DNA of 64,000 nucleotides from JAZKID01 sp965247525 (GTDB lineage Bacteria > Pseudomonadota > Alphaproteobacteria > Rhizobiales > UBA4765): contig OZ252015.1 of the NCBI GenBank assembly GCA_965247525.1, positions 496,001 through 560,000 of the forward strand, given 5' to 3'. The position numbers and the translations under genes are program-made. How positions within the stretch are numbered: the stretch's first letter is position 1; each line of letters starts with the position of its first letter. The notes beneath the pieces were generated by a model. It was not told the origin of the DNA. It did not search any database and saw only the letters and a program-made list of their open reading frames with translations. This document shows positions 61,220 through 64,000 of this stretch, in pieces.

Positions 61220-63984
61220 TGGGTGCGCTTGGATTTGCAGCACCTTTCATGCTGGCGGGCTTTATTTTACTGCCAGCGCTTTATTACCTGCTGCGGCTGA
61301 CGCCGCCAAAACCACAGCAGGTCTGGTTTCCGCCTCTCAGACTTCTGGCAAAAAAAACGCAGGAAGAAACGCCGCAGTCGAGCCCGCTCTGGCTGATCCT
61401 GCTGCGCCTTGTTTTGGCCGCGTGCCTTATTTTTGGTTTTGCCCAGCCGCTTTTGCACGGCGATGAAAGCATTCCGCTTGGGCAAGCCCCTCTTGTTCTC
61501 ATCATCGACAATGGCTGGACGGCCGCAGGTGATTGGGACGCCCGCCGGACGCAGGCCGCAGATCTTTTGCAAAGGGCGCGTGACAAAAAAATTCCGGTTC
61601 TTCTGGCCGCGACAAATGGCACGGGCAGTGAAAGCCTGAATTTCAACGATGCGCAGGCCTCGCTCGCCACCTTGTCAGGCTTGGAGCCTCAGCCTTATCT
61701 GGCGCCGCGTCTTAATACTCTGACAAAACTTAAAGAAAAATTGTCGCAGCAGGCCGCGCCGCAATTCATCTGGCTGACGGACGGGATTGAAGGCAAAGAC
61801 GGCACAGCATTTGAAGATGCGCTGGCAGCATTGACGCCGCAAGTTTCATCACTGCGTCTGGCCGCACCACAGCACAGCATTGTTGCAATCTCATCGGTGA
61901 CAAACACGGCTGATGCGCTGGAGGCAAAAATTGTCCGCGCCGATCCGCTTCAGGCGGGAACGGGAACGCTGCGCGCTTTCGACCGGCAAAACCGGCAGAT
62001 TGGCAGCGGCATTTTTTCTTTTGACGCTTCATCGACGCAGACGAATGCCAAAATTGTCCTGCCGACCCAGCTGCGCAATGACGTGTTTAAACTTGACCTT
62101 GCAGGCCAGCCTCATGCGGGTGCGGCCTTCCTTCTTGATGAGCAGTTTCGCCGCAAGACGGTTGGTCTTTATAGCGGCGGCGTTGAAAACAGCGAACAGG
62201 TTGCTTTGTCATCGCGTTTTATTCTTGAAGAGGCGCTACGCGGTTTTGCCGACCTGTCCAAAGCCAGCGGCAGTTTAGAAGACGCGCTCCAGACGTTTAT
62301 CCGCGATGGCGTCGGTGTGATTGTTCTGGCTGATACGGGCGCATTGCCAGCCTCCGTCAATGAACGGCTTAATGAATGGATTGCGAAAGGCGGCGTGCTT
62401 CTTCGCTTTGCCAGCGCGCAAAGCGTCACCGCAGAGCCTGATGGTTTTTTGCCCGTTAAATTGCGCCCCGTTTTGCGCACACTGGGCGGACAATTGTCAT
62501 GGGAAAAACCGCAAGGCCTTGGCAAAGCCTATGGCGCAATGGCGGGTCTTGATCTTGCACCCGATGTGACCGTTTCCACGCAGGTTCCGGCAGAGGCGAC
62601 AGCGGATCTCACCACAAAGACATGGATCGACCTTGCAGACGGCACACCGCTTGTCACGGCAGAACAACGCGGGCGCGGCCAGATTGTGTTCGTTCATGTC
62701 AGTGCAGATGCAAGCTGGTCGAACCTGCCTCTCTCGGGCACATTTCTGGCCTTGCTGCGTAAAATTGTTGTGCTTTCTAATTTCAATTCGCCACAGGCCG
62801 CAAACCATGATGCGGCAGGCACTGAACAGGTTCTCAAACCTTTTCGCACTTTAAATGCGTTTGGTGTTTTGACGACGCCGCCCGCAGGCACACAGGCCAT
62901 CAATGCCGGTGATTTTGCAGCAACAAAAATCGATGCCGAACACCCGCCCGGCCTTTATGGAAGCGAAGGCGGCTTTCAGGCTTTGAACACATTGGAAGAC
63001 ATCAAGACGCTGCGCGTGCTTTCCGGCGCGCCAAAACTGCAGCAGGCCTCTTTTGCAAAAAGCCATGACCAACAGTTGGCCTCTTGGTTTTTTATCGCCG
63101 CGCTTACACTGTTTTTTCTCGACATTCTTTTAAGCGTTTTGCTGCTTGGTCGTGGCCGCCTGATTGCCGCCCATGCGGCAGCGGCATGCTTTTTCTTGGT
63201 GTTATCAACCCCGCACGGTTTTGCAGCCGACGAGACCGCGCTTGCCGCAAGCGCGAATGTCACGCGCCTCGGATTTATCCGCAGCGGCATTTCCGACATC
63301 GACGATGTGACGCAGGCGGGCTTAAAAACCCTGTCCCGCATCTTGCGCGAGCGCACCTCCATTCATCTTGAAGAGCCCGCCGCGCTCGATCTATCAAAAG
63401 ACGAGCTGGTTTTTTATCCTGTTATTTATTGGCCCATCGACCCGCAAATGGCGCAGCCTGCAGCGGCTGGCCTTATCAAAGCCGAAACCTATATCAAAAA
63501 CGGCGGAACCATTTTGTTTGACACGCGCGACCGCGGCGATGGTTTTTTAACCGGTAGCAATGGGGCATCGCAAAGCGAAATGATCCTGCGCGGTATTCTG
63601 GCAAAAATTAATGCGCCGCGTCTCGAGGCGATGCCGCAAGACCATGTGTTGACAAAGGCCTTTTATATTCTCAACGCATTTCCAGGCCGTTTTGAAGACG
63701 GCCCGCTGTATGTTGAACACACAGTGCCAAATGCGCCCGGCGACATGCGCCCTGTGCGGCTTGCAGACGGTGTCTCATCTGTCATCGTCACCAGCAATGA
63801 CATGGCCGGCGCATGGGCCGCCGACGATGACGGCACGCCGCGCCTTCCGCTTTACGGCAGCAATGAACGCCAGCGTGAATTTGCCTATCGTGCTGGCGTC
63901 AATATTGTCGTCTATGCCATGACCGGCAATTACAAAGCCGATCAGGTGCATGTGCCTGATCTTTTGAAACGGCTTGGCCAATGA
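61219..63984 (+). CDS. BatA-N/DUF4159 large membrane protein
   Basis: 921 residues. The N-terminal BatA-type unit has two membrane helices (about 6-28 and 60-78) around FPPLRLLAKKTQEETPQSSP. A VWA-like segment follows with VLIIDNGWTAAGDW (DxSxS altered to DNGWT). Two more helices lie near residues 625-665. The C-terminal DUF4159 domain contains LGFIRSGISDIDDVTQAGLK and KNGGTILFDTRDRGDG. The start overlaps DUF58 (TAATG), so the three genes are coupled. The altered metal motif suggests loss of classic MIDAS metal binding. Confidence 0.85.
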   Translation: MGALGFAAPFMLAGFILLPALYYLLRLTPPKPQQVWFPPLRLLAKKTQEETPQSSPLWLILLRLVLAACLIFGFAQPLLHGDESIPLGQAPLVLIIDNGWTAAGDWDARRTQAADLLQRARDKKIPVLLAATNGTGSESLNFNDAQASLATLSGLEPQPYLAPRLNTLTKLKEKLSQQAAPQFIWLTDGIEGKDGTAFEDALAALTPQVSSLRLAAPQHSIVAISSVTNTADALEAKIVRADPLQAGTGTLRAFDRQNRQIGSGIFSFDASSTQTNAKIVLPTQLRNDVFKLDLAGQPHAGAAFLLDEQFRRKTVGLYSGGVENSEQVALSSRFILEEALRGFADLSKASGSLEDALQTFIRDGVGVIVLADTGALPASVNERLNEWIAKGGVLLRFASAQSVTAEPDGFLPVKLRPVLRTLGGQLSWEKPQGLGKAYGAMAGLDLAPDVTVSTQVPAEATADLTTKTWIDLADGTPLVTAEQRGRGQIVFVHVSADASWSNLPLSGTFLALLRKIVVLSNFNSPQAANHDAAGTEQVLKPFRTLNAFGVLTTPPAGTQAINAGDFAATKIDAEHPPGLYGSEGGFQALNTLEDIKTLRVLSGAPKLQQASFAKSHDQQLASWFFIAALTLFFLDILLSVLLLGRGRLIAAHAAAACFFLVLSTPHGFAADETALAASANVTRLGFIRSGISDIDDVTQAGLKTLSRILRERTSIHLEEPAALDLSKDELVFYPVIYWPIDPQMAQPAAAGLIKAETYIKNGGTILFDTRDRGDGFLTGSNGASQSEMILRGILAKINAPRLEAMPQDHVLTKAFYILNAFPGRFEDGPLYVEHTVPNAPGDMRPVRLADGVSSVIVTSNDMAGAWAADDDGTPRLPLYGSNERQREFAYRAGVNIVVYAMTGNYKADQVHVPDLLKRLGQ

Positions 63985-64000
63985 TGAACATGTCCTTGCA
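63981..64000 (+). CDS. Start of a further gene in the MoxR operon (partial)
   Basis: ATG at 63981 overlaps the preceding stop by 4 nt (ATGA) and reads MMNMSL to the window end. The overlap style matches the upstream genes of the operon. Only six codons are visible, so the product cannot be told; in related clusters a membrane protein with a VWA or amidotransferase-like domain follows. Confidence 0.4.

Noticed and set aside
1..64000. CRISPR arrays, insertion sequences, phage or integrase genes
   Set aside because: No spaced direct-repeat array, transposase or integrase motif seen on either strand. The only mobile-looking feature is the inverted-repeat pair at 40871/41471.

Overview
The window is a gene-dense stretch of what looks like an alphaproteobacterial chromosome. 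The evidence is a DnaG whose N-terminal zinc site has lost most ligands in the alphaproteobacterial way, a UvrB with an N-terminal extension starting MARTPKSK, the dnaG-rpoD pair, the DUF6111-cca and MoxR-DUF58-DUF4159 block, a bc1 complex encoded as petA-petB-petC, an EnvZ/OmpR-type pair beside ilvE, and an SOS box of the GTTC-N7-GTTC type. GC content looks moderate. The genus cannot be fixed from sequence alone; a Micavibrio- or Rhodospirillales-like lineage is a guess. I see no tRNA, rRNA, CRISPR array, transposase, integrase or phage module.

Layout. 1-4.2 kb: the start of a leftward flavodoxin/FMN-reductase-type gene, then a 1250-residue cysteine-free repeat protein of unknown function. 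4.2-8.3 kb: dnaG-rpoD, leftward. 8.3-11.7 kb: small hypotheticals, a DUF2157 membrane protein, a 37-residue proline-rich ORF and a YqeY-like protein. 11.8-20.4 kb: carA, a polytopic glycosyltransferase-like gene, carB, greA, a GT4 glycosyltransferase and trxB. 20.5-31.5 kb: EF-hand protein, aspartate aminotransferase, GtrA, uvrB, EamA transporter, lipoprotein, DUF486 protein, RNase T2, rlmJ, cold shock protein, uvrC, pgsA. 31.5-38.2 kb: a GEWH/GNCH-motif protein, an AmpD-type amidase, an SOS-box-preceded Y-family polymerase, ilvE, a two-component system and a GIY-YIG-like gene. 38.2-45.1 kb, leftward: ychF, pth, rplY with a structured leader, an orphan gene bounded by inverted repeats, prs, pgeF, the MidA-type methyltransferase gene, lgt. 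45.2-52.8 kb: UbiK-like, YbjN, EF-hand protein, proC, petABC, trmL, a small secreted protein and a phospholipase C-like protein. 52.8-64 kb: ABC exporter, hemF, a GGDEF-EAL protein, cca, DUF6111, and the MoxR-DUF58-DUF4159 operon running off the end.

How they fit together. Most of the window is housekeeping: replication and transcription (dnaG, rpoD, greA), nucleotide and amino-acid synthesis (carAB, prs, proC, ilvE, aspC), repair (uvrB, uvrC, Y-family polymerase), translation quality control (pth, rplY, ychF, cca, trmL, rlmJ), envelope (pgsA, lgt, amidase, ABC exporter) and aerobic respiration (petABC, hemF, UbiK-like, MidA-type).

The least explained material is a scattered set of EF-hand-like proteins without signal peptides (368-4120, 20518-21018, 46268-46759), the inverted-repeat-bounded gene at 40874-41461, the rplY leader RNA, and a few orphan proteins. 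I found no convincing new multi-gene defence or secretion system. The best candidates for something undescribed are the giant repeat protein, the repeat-bounded gene and the rplY leader.
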